This document shows, piece by piece, positions 17,816 to 26,033 of a DNA stretch of 64,000 bases. The position numbers were made by a program, and so were the translations under genes. The stretch comes from Micromonospora fulviviridis (GTDB taxonomy: Bacteria > Actinomycetota > Actinomycetes > Mycobacteriales > Micromonosporaceae). Every line of letters starts with the position of its first letter. Position 1 is the stretch's first letter. The DNA is taken from the NCBI RefSeq assembly GCF_014648395.1, contig NZ_BMRA01000012.1, positions 89,129 through 153,128 on the forward strand, written 5' to 3'. The notes below the pieces were generated by a model, which was not told the origin of the DNA, searched no databases, and saw only the letters and a list, made by a program, of their open reading frames with translations.

Positions 17816-19822
17816 TCAGTGGGTACCGTCCGAGTTGTGGGAGGGGGACCCGACCGCCGCGCCGTCGGCCTGGGCCTGCGCCTTCAGCGTCTCCTTCTCG
17901 GCCGGCGTGAGCACGGGCGGCTCGGTGGAGGGCTGACGCTTGCCGAAGCCGTGGTAGGGGGCCATCGGCGGGCGCTTCGCCACCCGGGCGCAGATCCGGG
18001 CCATGTCGGCCGTGGAGAGGGTCTCCTTCTCCATCAGCTCGAGCACGATGTTGTCCAGGACATCCCGGTATTCCACCAGGATCTCCCAGGCCTCGTCGTG
18101 CGCCAGCTCGATCAGCGCCCGCATCTCGCCGTCGATCTCGGCGGCCACCGCGTCCGAGTAGTCCCGCTCGTGGCCCATGTTGCGGCCGAGGAACGGCTCG
18201 TCGCCGCTGGTGCCGTACTTGATCGCGCCGAGCTTGGAGCTCATGCCGTACTGGGTGATCATCGCGCGGGCCAGCTGGGTGGCCTTCTCGATGTCGTTGC
18301 CGGCACCCGTGGTGGGCTCGTGGAAGACCAGCTCCTCGGCGGCCCGGCCACCCAGCGCGTACGCCAGGGTGTCGATCATCTCGGCCCGGGTCTGGGTGTA
18401 CTTGTCCTCGGTCGGCAGGACCAGCGTGTGGCCCAGCGACCGGCCCCGGGACAGGATCGTCACCTTGTGCACCGGCGCGGCGTGCGGCAGCGCCCAGGCG
18501 ACCAGCGCGTGCCCACCCTCGTGGTACGCGGTGATCTTCTTCTCCTGGTCGCTCATCACCCGGGTCCGCCGCTGCGGACCGGCGATCACCCGGTCGATCG
18601 ACTCCTCCAGGGAGTCGTTGGTGATTGCCCGCTGATCCTTGCGGGCGGTGAGCAGCGCGGACTCGTTGATCACGTTGGCCAGGTCGGCGCCGCTGAAGCC
18701 GGGGGTACGCCGGGCGACCGAGTCGAGGTCGACGTCGGGCGTGAACGGCTTGCCCTTGGCGTGCACCCGCAGGATGGCCTTGCGGCCCTCCATGTCGGGG
18801 GCGTCGACCGGGATCTGCCGGTCGAAGCGGCCCGGGCGCAGCAGCGCCGGGTCGAGGATGTCGGGCCGGTTGGTGGCGGCGATCAGGATGACCCCGCCCT
18901 TGGTGTCGAAGCCGTCCATCTCGACCAGCAGCTGGTTCAGGGTCTGCTCCCGCTCGTCGTGGCCGCCGCCCATGCCGGCGCCACGGTGCCGGCCGACCGC
19001 GTCGATCTCGTCGACGAAGACGATCGCGGGCGCGTTCGACTTGGCCTGCTCGAAGAGGTCGCGGACCCGGCTGGCGCCGACACCGACGAACATCTCCACG
19101 AAGTCCGAGCCGGAGATGGAGTAGAACGGCACGCCGGCCTCACCGGCGACCGCGCGGGCGAGCAGGGTCTTACCGGTACCGGGCGGGCCGAAGAGCAGCA
19201 CGCCCTTCGGGATCTTGGCGCCCAGGGCCTGGTACTTCGCCGGGTTCTGCAGGAAGTCCTTGATCTCGTGCAGTTCCTCGACGGCCTCGTCCGCCCCGGC
19301 CACGTCCGCGAAGGTGGTCTTCGGCGTGTCCTTGGTGATCATCTTCGCCTTGGACTTGCCGAAGTTGAGCACCCGCGAGCCGCCGCCCTGCATCTGCGAC
19401 ATGAAGAACAGCAGCAGGAGCACGAGCAGCGCGATGGGCAGGAGGTTGACCAGCAGGCTCACCCAGATGCTGTCCGACGAGACCTTGGTGTCGGCCGGGC
19501 CGGTGACCCGGTTGGCCGCCTTGGCGTCCAGGACCTCGTTCCAGACCTGGCTGCCCACCTCGTAGGGGAACTGGGCCTCGATCCGGTCGGTGGTGGTGTC
19601 GCCGAACTTCGTCTTCTGGGCCAGGTCGAGCTGGAGCGTCTGCTCCTTGTCCTGGAAGACCGCCTTGTTGATCTTCGCGGTGTGGAGCTGGTCGAGCGCC
19701 ACCGACGTGTCCACGCGGTGGTAGCTGGGACCAGCCGTGAAAAGTTGACTGAGCACAACGGCGCCGAGGATGACCAGGATGATCCAGACCACCGGTCGGC
19801 GGAAGAAACGCGTACGTTCCAT
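17816..19822 (-). CDS. ftsH: ATP-dependent zinc metalloprotease FtsH
   Basis: A 668-residue membrane-bound AAA+ protease that degrades misfolded and regulatory membrane proteins. It shows an N-terminal helix (about 10-30), an extracytoplasmic segment and a second helix containing LLPIALLVLLLLFFM. The AAA domain carries Walker A GPPGTGKT, Walker B VFVDEID and the pore motif MFVGVGASR. The zinc site HEGGH sits in the C-terminal peptidase domain. The ATG at 19822 fits the conserved start ERTRFFRRPVVW, although its ribosome site is weak; the frame stays open about 100 codons upstream without typical protein content. The C-terminal tail is rich in Pro, Glu and Ala. Confidence 0.96.
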   Translation of the reverse strand: MERTRFFRRPVVWIILVILGAVVLSQLFTAGPSYHRVDTSVALDQLHTAKINKAVFQDKEQTLQLDLAQKTKFGDTTTDRIEAQFPYEVGSQVWNEVLDAKAANRVTGPADTKVSSDSIWVSLLVNLLPIALLVLLLLFFMSQMQGGGSRVLNFGKSKAKMITKDTPKTTFADVAGADEAVEELHEIKDFLQNPAKYQALGAKIPKGVLLFGPPGTGKTLLARAVAGEAGVPFYSISGSDFVEMFVGVGASRVRDLFEQAKSNAPAIVFVDEIDAVGRHRGAGMGGGHDEREQTLNQLLVEMDGFDTKGGVILIAATNRPDILDPALLRPGRFDRQIPVDAPDMEGRKAILRVHAKGKPFTPDVDLDSVARRTPGFSGADLANVINESALLTARKDQRAITNDSLEESIDRVIAGPQRRTRVMSDQEKKITAYHEGGHALVAWALPHAAPVHKVTILSRGRSLGHTLVLPTEDKYTQTRAEMIDTLAYALGGRAAEELVFHEPTTGAGNDIEKATQLARAMITQYGMSSKLGAIKYGTSGDEPFLGRNMGHERDYSDAVAAEIDGEMRALIELAHDEAWEILVEYRDVLDNIVLELMEKETLSTADMARICARVAKRPPMAPYHGFGKRQPSTEPPVLTPAEKETLKAQAQADGAAVGSPSHNSDGTH

Positions 19823-20200
19823 ACTGTTGTCGGGCACCGAGGCGCCCGCATCCTCCTGATCGACGTCCTGACCGTCTGAATGGTGTCGCCGCCTCGGGCG
19901 GCGGCCGCAGCCGCCGTGCGGGCCGGCCCCGACCCCGAGACGCGCGAACTGCCGCGCCGCGGTCATTCGACGGTACACCGTTCGTGCCAGATGTGAGCTT
20001 GCGAGCCCGGCACTTACGCGTACGGCGAACCCGGGTTTGAGCCGGCGTGGCGGGGAGCTCCCCACCCGGCCACCCGACCGCCCGGTCACGCGGTTCGAGG
20101 GGTCGGGCGTGGAGGGTGCCTCCACGTCACCGGCCTCTACCGTAGACCGGAAGGCTGAGAGCCCGCTGAACGTCGGCTGACGATCGCCGGGGCGCCGGGG
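19823..20200. other. 378-bp intergenic region between hpt and ftsH
   Basis: No gene is supported here, although one strand is open in frame with ftsH to 20125. A short near-perfect palindrome, GTGGAGG-GTG-CCTCCAC, lies at 20109-20125 and may be part of an hpt terminator or an operator. The region nearest ftsH should contain its promoter, but no convincing -10/-35 pair was found. It is larger than most gaps in this window, which suggests ftsH has its own promoter and leader. Confidence 0.5.
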
Positions 20201-20776
20201 TCAGGCCCGGGCGTAGACCTCGGGCTTGAGCACGCCGACGTAGGGCAGCTCGCGGTAGCGCTCGCCGAAGTCGAGGCCGTAGCCGACCACGAACTCGGTC
20301 GGGATGTCGAAGCCCACGTACTTCACGGGAACCGGCACCTTGACCGCGTCCGGCTTGCGGAACAGGGCCACCACCTCGACGCTCGCCGCGGAGCGCGACT
20401 CCAGGTAACGGAGCAGCCAGGAGAGGGTCAGGCCGGAGTCGACGATGTCCTCGACCACCACCACGTGCCGGCCGGCGATGTCCCGGTCCAGGTCCTTGAG
20501 GATCCGCACCACGCCGGAGGAGGTCGTGCCCTGGCCGTAGGAGGAGATGGCCATGAAGTCCAGCTCGGCGGGCGGGCCCTGGCGGCCCAGCGCGCGGGCG
20601 AAGTCGGCCATGAACATGACCGCGCCCTTGAGCACGCAGACGAGCAGCAGACCGTCCTCGACGTGCGCGTAGTCCGCCGAGACCTGCTTGGCCAGTTCCG
20701 CGGTCTTCTCGCGGATCTGCGCCTCGGAGATGATCACGTGGTCGATGTCGGCGTCGTACCAGGAGCCGTCAGCCAT
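20201..20776 (-). CDS. hpt: Hypoxanthine-guanine phosphoribosyltransferase
   Basis: A 191-residue purine salvage enzyme that joins hypoxanthine or guanine to PRPP to make IMP or GMP. The PRPP-binding signature VVVVEDIVDSGLTLSWLL is intact, as are the early LLLVCVLKGAVMF strand and the SSYGQGTTSSG flexible loop. Length is typical for bacterial HPRTs. In mycobacteria it directly follows tilS; here the two are separated by three other genes. ftsH follows after 378 bp. Confidence 0.95.
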   Translation of the reverse strand: MADGSWYDADIDHVIISEAQIREKTAELAKQVSADYAHVEDGLLLVCVLKGAVMFMADFARALGRQGPPAELDFMAISSYGQGTTSSGVVRILKDLDRDIAGRHVVVVEDIVDSGLTLSWLLRYLESRSAASVEVVALFRKPDAVKVPVPVKYVGFDIPTEFVVGYGLDFGERYRELPYVGVLKPEVYARA

Positions 20777-20875
20777 GCTCCTAGCCTGCCGTACGCCGGA
20801 TGGCCTCCGTCGGCGGGGCCGCCCCTTTTGGCGCGGTCCCGCCGGGGATTATCGGCGCACATGGAGCAAATCACC

Positions 20876-21013
20876 TCAGCAGGTGCGGGAGCGCCAGCGG
20901 CGGCCGTCCTCGGTCGGCTTCCAGTCGGCCGAGTCCCGGGTGTCGGCGGTCAGCCCGGAGGCGCTGGCGCCGACGAGGAGGAGCAGGAAGAGCAGGAGCA
21001 GCAGAACGGTCAT
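20876..21013 (-). CDS. Small single-helix membrane protein (45 residues)
   Basis: A 45-codon frame encodes a Leu-rich helix (residues 2-15) followed by a polar tail, LTADTRDSADWKPTEDG, ending RSRTC. The tail composition looks protein-like rather than random. The ATG at 21013 has AGTGAG eight bases upstream; a GTG 12 bases earlier is an alternative. It sits between hpt and the GlxA-type regulator and is divergent from the latter. It may be a small membrane peptide or microlipoprotein-like product of unknown role. Confidence 0.5.
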   Translation of the reverse strand: MTVLLLLLFLLLLVGASASGLTADTRDSADWKPTEDGRRWRSRTC

Positions 21014-21106
21014 GGCGGCGCTCACTTTCGCGTGGTTGATGTGGTTTTCGCCGCCGGTGCGCACCGGACACCACCAAGTCTGCGGGCCGCCGTACCCTTC
21101 GGACAG

Positions 21107-21141
21107 TGGCAGGAATGCCAGTGAGCCTCGATTTCCTGCCA
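21107..21141. promoter_or_regulatory. Paired AdpA-like operator upstream of the GlxA-type regulator
   Basis: TGGCAGGAAT (21107-21116) and, on the other strand, TGGCAGGAAA (21132-21141) form an inverted pair separated by 15 bp. Both resemble the AdpA consensus TGGCSNGWWY, differing at the S position, and the second also at the last base. The first site also belongs to a small palindrome, TGGCA-GGAA-TGCCA. The pair lies 23-57 bp before the start of a gene of the AdpA/GlxA family, consistent with autoregulation. Confidence 0.55.
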
Positions 21142-21163
21142 CCTGTCGGGTTACCCTCGTCAC

Positions 21164-22126
21164 ATGCTTCGCTCCGTCGCCGTCGTCGCCCTCGAAGAGG
21201 TCGCCGTGTTCGAGCTCGGGGTCGTCGCGGAGGTGTTCGGCACCGACCGCACCGCCGACGGCTTCCCCGGCTACCGGTTCGACGTCTGCACCGCCGACGG
21301 CGGGCCGGTCCGCAGCCGCTCGGGCTTCCTGCTCACCCCGACCGCCGACCTGACCCCGGTCGAGCACGCCGACCTGGTGGCCGTGCCCGCCCACGGCGAC
21401 GGGCGGACGCCGGTCCCCGAGCCCGTGCTGGCCGCGCTGCGGCGGGCCGCCGACCGGGGCGCCTGGCTGCTCAGCGTCTGCTCCGGGGCGTTCGTGCTCG
21501 GCGAGGCCGGGTTGCTCGACGGGCGCGACTGCACCACCCACTGGCGGCACGTCGACGACCTCCAGGAGCGGTTCCCGGCGGCCCGGGTGCAGTGCAACTC
21601 GCTCTACGTGCAGGACGGGCGGCTGCTCACCAGCGCCGGCACCGCCGCCGGGATCGACGCCTGCCTGCACCTGGTCCGCCAGGAGCACGGCTCCGCCACG
21701 GCCACCCGACTGGCCCGCCGGATGGTCGTCCCGCCGCACCGCGACGGCGGCCAGTCCCAGTACGTCGAGGCGCCCATCCCCAAGGCGCCCGAGGCGCCCA
21801 CCCTGGAGCCGGTGCTGGAGTGGCTGATGGGGCACCTGGACCGGACGGTGACCGTGGACGAGCTGGCCGCCCGGGCCGGGATGGCGCCGCGTACCTTCGC
21901 CCGCCGGTTCCGCGCCGAGACCGGCACCACCCCGCACGACTGGCTGACCAACCAGCGGGTGCTGCTGGCCCGGCGGCTGCTGGAGGAGACCCGGCTGAGC
22001 GTGGAGAGCGTCGCCGACCAGGCCGGTTTCGGGGACGCGGCGGCGCTGCGGCACCACTTCACGCGCCGGGTCGGCACCACCCCGCACGCGTACCGGACCA
22101 CCTTCCGGGAGCGGGTCGACGCCTGA
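21164..22126 (+). CDS. GlxA/AdpA-family AraC-type transcriptional regulator
   Basis: A 320-residue regulator with a DJ-1/PfpI-like N-terminal domain (about 1-190) containing the nucleophile-elbow-like segment LSVCSGAFVLGEAGLLDG and the hallmark LTSAGTAAGIDACLHLVR. A C-terminal AraC double helix-turn-helix follows (about 220-315): MAPRTFARRFRAETGTTPHDWL and VADQAGFGDAAALRHHF. The recognition-helix region closely resembles that of AdpA, but the protein is shorter than AdpA (about 400 residues). It converges with the gamma-glutamyltransferase gene, whose stop abuts its own. Targets are unknown apart from the likely self-control sites upstream. Confidence 0.92.
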   Translation: MLRSVAVVALEEVAVFELGVVAEVFGTDRTADGFPGYRFDVCTADGGPVRSRSGFLLTPTADLTPVEHADLVAVPAHGDGRTPVPEPVLAALRRAADRGAWLLSVCSGAFVLGEAGLLDGRDCTTHWRHVDDLQERFPAARVQCNSLYVQDGRLLTSAGTAAGIDACLHLVRQEHGSATATRLARRMVVPPHRDGGQSQYVEAPIPKAPEAPTLEPVLEWLMGHLDRTVTVDELAARAGMAPRTFARRFRAETGTTPHDWLTNQRVLLARRLLEETRLSVESVADQAGFGDAAALRHHFTRRVGTTPHAYRTTFRERVDA

Positions 22127-23755
22127 TCACCAGCCCAGCATCGCGCCGTCGACCCGGGACTCCGACCCGACCACGTAGCCACCCCCGGGCGCCCGCCAGA
22201 TCGCCTGGCCGTACCCGAAGACCGACGGCTCGGCCGCGACGGTGATCTCGTGCCCGCGCGACCGCAACCCCGCGACCAGCGCGGGGTCCAGGTCCGGCTC
22301 GACCAGCACCGTCCGGCCGGCGTGCCAGTACCAGCGCGGCGTGTCCAGGGCCGCCTGCGGGTCGCGACCCGCGTCGACGGTGGCCGAGACGAGCTGCACG
22401 TGCCCCTGCGGCTGCATGTGCCCGCCCATCACCCCGAACGGGCCGACCGGCGCCCCGTCCCGGGTCAGGAAACCCGGAATGATCGTGTGGAACGGCCGCT
22501 TCCCCGGCCCCACCACGTTCGGGTGGCCGGGGTCGAGGCGGAAGCCGAGGCCGCGGTTCTGCAGCGCGAAGCCGTGCTCCGGGACCACCACGTGCGAGCC
22601 GAACGCCAGGTAGGTCGACTGGATCAGGCTGACCATCATGCCGCCGGCGTCGGCCGTGCAGAGGTAGACCGTGCCGCCGCGCTCCGGCTCGCCGGCCACC
22701 GGGTCACCCGCCCGCGGGGTGACCAGCGCCCGGCGGGCCGCCGCGTAGCCCGGGTCGAGCAGCGCCGCCGTCGGCACCTCGGCGCGCTCCGGGTCGGCCA
22801 CGTGGGCGTGCGCGTCGGCGAAGCCGAGCTTCACGGCCTCGATCTGCCAGTGCAGCCGCTCCTCCGGCGACAGCGCGGCCAGGTCCACCCCGTCGAGCAC
22901 CTGGAGCGCCAGCAGCGCGGCGATCCCCTGCCCGTTGGGCGGCAGCTCCCACACCTCGTGCCCCCGGTAGCGCACCGGGACCGGATCGACCCAGGTCGAG
23001 GCGTGCCGGGCCAGGTCGTCGCCGGTGAGGAAGCCACCGGTCCGGGCCGCGTGGTCGTCGATCGCCGCCGCGATCCGCCCCCGGTAGAAGTCCGCCGCGC
23101 CGCTCTCCGCGATCCGCCGCAGCGTGCCGGCCGCGTCGGGATTGCGCCACCACTCCCCCGGCCGGGGCGCCCGGCCGTCCACGGCGAACACCCGGCGGAA
23201 CTCGGCGAACTCCGCGCCAGCCAGCCCGTCGTGCGCGGCCACCCCGCGCGCCCAGGTGGCCGCCGTGCCCGGTGCCACCGGGTAGCCGCGCTCGGCGTAG
23301 GCGATCGCGTCGGCGAACAGCTCGGCGAAGGGCAGCGAGCCGAACCGCTCGTGCAGGTTCCGCCAGCCGGCCGGGGCGCCCGGCACGGTCACCGGCAGCC
23401 AGCCGCGGGCCGGCACGGCGGGCCCCTCGCCCTGCGCCCCGCCGAGCGCCTCGACCGGCGCCGCGCCGCGCCGATCCGTCGCGGCCAGCACCAGCTCCCG
23501 GGTCAGCGCGGCCGGGGAGCGGCCGGAGGCGTTCAACCCGTGCAGCCGCTCGCCGTCCCAGACGATGGCGAACAGGTCGCCGCCGATGTCGTTCGAGGGC
23601 GGCTGCACCACGGTCAGGGTGATCGCGGTGGCCAGCGCCGCGTCGACGGCGTTGCCGCCGCGCCGCAGCACGGCCAGACCCGCGGCCGCCGCGAGCGGCT
23701 GGCTGGTCGCGACGGCACCCTGGGGGGCCAGCAAGGGCAGTCGGGGGTACGCCAT
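22127..23755 (-). CDS. ggt: Gamma-glutamyltransferase
   Basis: A 542-residue Ntn hydrolase of the gamma-glutamyltransferase family, which cleaves gamma-glutamyl compounds such as glutathione or transfers the glutamyl group. N-terminal signatures GLAVLRRGGNAVDAALATAITL and PPSNDIGGDLFA are clear. The autoprocessing threonine is probably in GGTVYLCTADAGGMMVSLIQS (about residue 365), and the GVMGGHMQPQGHVQ motif follows. No signal peptide is seen, so a cytoplasmic location is likely, unlike exported GGTs. It lies between tilS and hpt, outside the usual order of that block. Confidence 0.92.
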   Translation of the reverse strand: MAYPRLPLLAPQGAVATSQPLAAAAGLAVLRRGGNAVDAALATAITLTVVQPPSNDIGGDLFAIVWDGERLHGLNASGRSPAALTRELVLAATDRRGAAPVEALGGAQGEGPAVPARGWLPVTVPGAPAGWRNLHERFGSLPFAELFADAIAYAERGYPVAPGTAATWARGVAAHDGLAGAEFAEFRRVFAVDGRAPRPGEWWRNPDAAGTLRRIAESGAADFYRGRIAAAIDDHAARTGGFLTGDDLARHASTWVDPVPVRYRGHEVWELPPNGQGIAALLALQVLDGVDLAALSPEERLHWQIEAVKLGFADAHAHVADPERAEVPTAALLDPGYAAARRALVTPRAGDPVAGEPERGGTVYLCTADAGGMMVSLIQSTYLAFGSHVVVPEHGFALQNRGLGFRLDPGHPNVVGPGKRPFHTIIPGFLTRDGAPVGPFGVMGGHMQPQGHVQLVSATVDAGRDPQAALDTPRWYWHAGRTVLVEPDLDPALVAGLRSRGHEITVAAEPSVFGYGQAIWRAPGGGYVVGSESRVDGAMLGW

Positions 23756-23900
23756 GGGCCCTGTCTACCGCCTCCGGCGGCTCCCGGCGACCCCGCGCCG
23801 CGCCCGCCACCGCCGGCTCGGCGAGCTGGCGGTATCGCGCGCGGCCGCACACCGCCACTCCAGCGAGCTGGCGTTCCGGCGTGCGGACCACCGGGGCGGG

Positions 23901-24881
23901 TCAGGTGGTGAGGCGACCGGCCTGGCGGCGGACCGGGAGACCGCCGGGCAGGTACGCCGGGCCCTGCCCGTGCCAGTCGGTGACCAGGGCGTCCAGTGCC
24001 GCCACGTGCCGATGCGACAGGGCGGCCGGCGAGGCGCCCAGCTCCCGGGCCCAGGCGTGCAACACCCGGGTGCGGATCGCCGCCGGCAGCGCGGTCAGGC
24101 CCTCGACCGAGAGCCCGCCCCCGGCGGCCCGGACCCCGGTGAGCGCGGCGGCGGCGAGTTCGTCCAGGGCGGCGGTGTCGGCGGCCAGCAGGCGGGCGGT
24201 CCGGGCCAGGTTGCCCACCACCCCGGGCCCGAGCGCCTCGACCAGCGCCGGCAGCAGGTCGGCGCGGACCCGCGAGCGGGCGTACGCGGGGTCAGCGTTG
24301 TGCGGGTCCGTCCAGGGCGTGAGCCCGAGCGCGGCGCACGCCTCCCGGGTGTCGTCGCGCGCGACGTCGAGCAGCGGGCGCAGCAGCGGCACCCCGTCCA
24401 GCTCGCGGTGGACCGGCATGCCGGACAGGCCGCGCGGGCCGGCGCCCCGGGCCAGCGCGAGCAGCACCGTCTCGGCCTGGTCGTCACGGGTGTGCCCGAG
24501 CAGCACCCCGGCCGCGCCGTGCCGGCGGGCGGCGGCCACGAGGGCGGCGTACCGGGCCTCGCGGGCGGCCGCCTCGGGGCCACCGGGTCGGCCGGCGACG
24601 GTCACCGGGACCACCTCGACAGGGTCGAGACCGGCTCCGGCCGCCCACCGGGCCACCCGTTCGGCGCGCTCGGCCGAGCCGGCTTGCAGGCCGTGGTCCA
24701 CGGTCACGAGGCCGGCCCGGCGGTCGAGGCGGGGCGCCACGAAGGCGGTGGCGGCCGCCAGGGCGAGCGAGTCGGCGCCGCCGGAGCAGGCCACCAGCAC
24801 CGGCCCGGCCCCCGGCAGCCCGGTCAGCGCCCGGCGTACCGCGAGCCGGACCGCGGCGACCGGTGGGGCGAGCGCGGCCAA
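23901..24881 (-). CDS. tilS: tRNA(Ile)-lysidine synthase
   Basis: TilS adds lysine to C34 of tRNA(Ile2) so that it reads AUA; it is essential in most bacteria. The PP-loop ATP pyrophosphatase motif SGGADSLAL lies at about residues 33-41, followed by VDHGLQAGS and GHTRDDQAETVLL, all typical of the family. At 326 residues it is the short actinobacterial form. The best start is a TTG at 24881, one base after the stop of the protease gene, suggesting coupled translation. Confidence 0.94.
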   Translation of the reverse strand: MAALAPPVAAVRLAVRRALTGLPGAGPVLVACSGGADSLALAAATAFVAPRLDRRAGLVTVDHGLQAGSAERAERVARWAAGAGLDPVEVVPVTVAGRPGGPEAAAREARYAALVAAARRHGAAGVLLGHTRDDQAETVLLALARGAGPRGLSGMPVHRELDGVPLLRPLLDVARDDTREACAALGLTPWTDPHNADPAYARSRVRADLLPALVEALGPGVVGNLARTARLLAADTAALDELAAAALTGVRAAGGGLSVEGLTALPAAIRTRVLHAWARELGASPAALSHRHVAALDALVTDWHGQGPAYLPGGLPVRRQAGRLTT

Positions 24882-24882
24882 C

Positions 24883-25953
24883 TCAGCCGGCGGCCGGGGG
24901 GACGCTCGCGGGGCCGCCGTGCACCCGGGCCACCCACGCGTCCGGGTCGCCCAGCTCGTCGAGCCGGGGCAGGGTGAGCGGCGAGGAGAAGATCTTGTTG
25001 AAGCCGGCCATGCCGACCCGGTCCACCACGCCGTGCACGAACTTGCGGCCCTCGGCGTACTGGCGCATCTTGACCTCGATGCCGAGCAGCCGACGGATCG
25101 CCTTCTCCAGCGGGTTGCCGGACTCGCGGCGGCGGTTGAACGCCGCCCGGATCGACTCGACGCTCGGGATGACCTGCGGGCCGACGCCGTCCATGACGAA
25201 CTCGGCGTGCCCCTCCAGCAGGGTCATCAGCGCGGTGAGCCGGTCCAGCACGGCCCGCTGCGCCGGGGTCTGCACGATGTCCAGCACGCTGGCCCGGCTG
25301 TTCGGGTCCCGCACCGCGTCGGCGAGCGTGGCCACGCCGCGGCGCAGCCGCTCCAGCACGTGCTCGCCGCCCTGCGACGCGTCGACGAACGCCTGCACCT
25401 CACTGAGGAAGTACGCGCGCATCCACGGCACGGCGGTGAACTGGGTGCGGTGGGTCACCTCGTGCAGGCAGACCCAGAGCCGGAAGTCCCGGGGGTCGCA
25501 GCCCAGCTTCCGCTCCACCTCGACGATGTTCGGGGCGACCAGCAGCAGCTGGCCGGGGTCGCCGGCGAAGACCTCGTACTGGCCGAGCACCCGGCCGGAG
25601 AGGTACGCCAGCACGGTGCCGGCCTGCACGCCGGTGAGCCGGGAACCGATCGCCTCGGTGAGCGGGCCGGGACGCTTGTCGCCGGAGAGCCGGTCCACCA
25701 GCGGGGTGATCACCTCGCGCAGGCCGGCGATGTTGGCGGCCGCCCAGTCGCGGCGGTCGACCACGCGTACCGGCGGGTGGGTGACCTGGGCGCGCAGGCC
25801 GGTGTAGTCGGCGACGTGACCGGCGGCCTCCTCGGTCAGCCGGCGCAGCTCGCCCACCACGTCGGTGGCCTCGGCGTACGACACCCGGGGGCCCGACTTG
25901 CCCAGCGCCCCCGCGGTCGCGGCGGCCAGATCCCAGTCCACGAACTGCGCCAT
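24883..25953 (-). CDS. Zinc-dependent metalloprotease-like protein (DUF2342 / F420-associated type)
   Basis: A 356-residue protein with a zincin-like motif, CLHEVTHRTQF (HExxH), near residue 175, and a downstream LEGHAEFVMDG segment that could supply a further ligand. Proteins of this actinobacterial family are often annotated as zinc-dependent metalloproteases or coenzyme F420 biosynthesis-associated; the true substrate is unknown. ATG 25953 has GGTGGG upstream and is preferred over a start 11 codons earlier. Its place between dacB and tilS matches the mycobacterial order around Rv3626c. Confidence 0.88.
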   Translation of the reverse strand: MAQFVDWDLAAATAGALGKSGPRVSYAEATDVVGELRRLTEEAAGHVADYTGLRAQVTHPPVRVVDRRDWAAANIAGLREVITPLVDRLSGDKRPGPLTEAIGSRLTGVQAGTVLAYLSGRVLGQYEVFAGDPGQLLLVAPNIVEVERKLGCDPRDFRLWVCLHEVTHRTQFTAVPWMRAYFLSEVQAFVDASQGGEHVLERLRRGVATLADAVRDPNSRASVLDIVQTPAQRAVLDRLTALMTLLEGHAEFVMDGVGPQVIPSVESIRAAFNRRRESGNPLEKAIRRLLGIEVKMRQYAEGRKFVHGVVDRVGMAGFNKIFSSPLTLPRLDELGDPDAWVARVHGGPASVPPAAG

Positions 25954-26033
25954 GAACCCACCGTACCCGCGCCGCGACACCCCCACCCGGGCTCGCGCCG
26001 GCCGATCGACGCCGGTCGCAGCGGGTGAGCGGG

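Noticed and set aside
23756..23900. Two similar CGAGCTGGCG-containing stretches between ggt and tilS
   Set aside because: The match is short and imperfect in very GC-rich DNA and may be chance.
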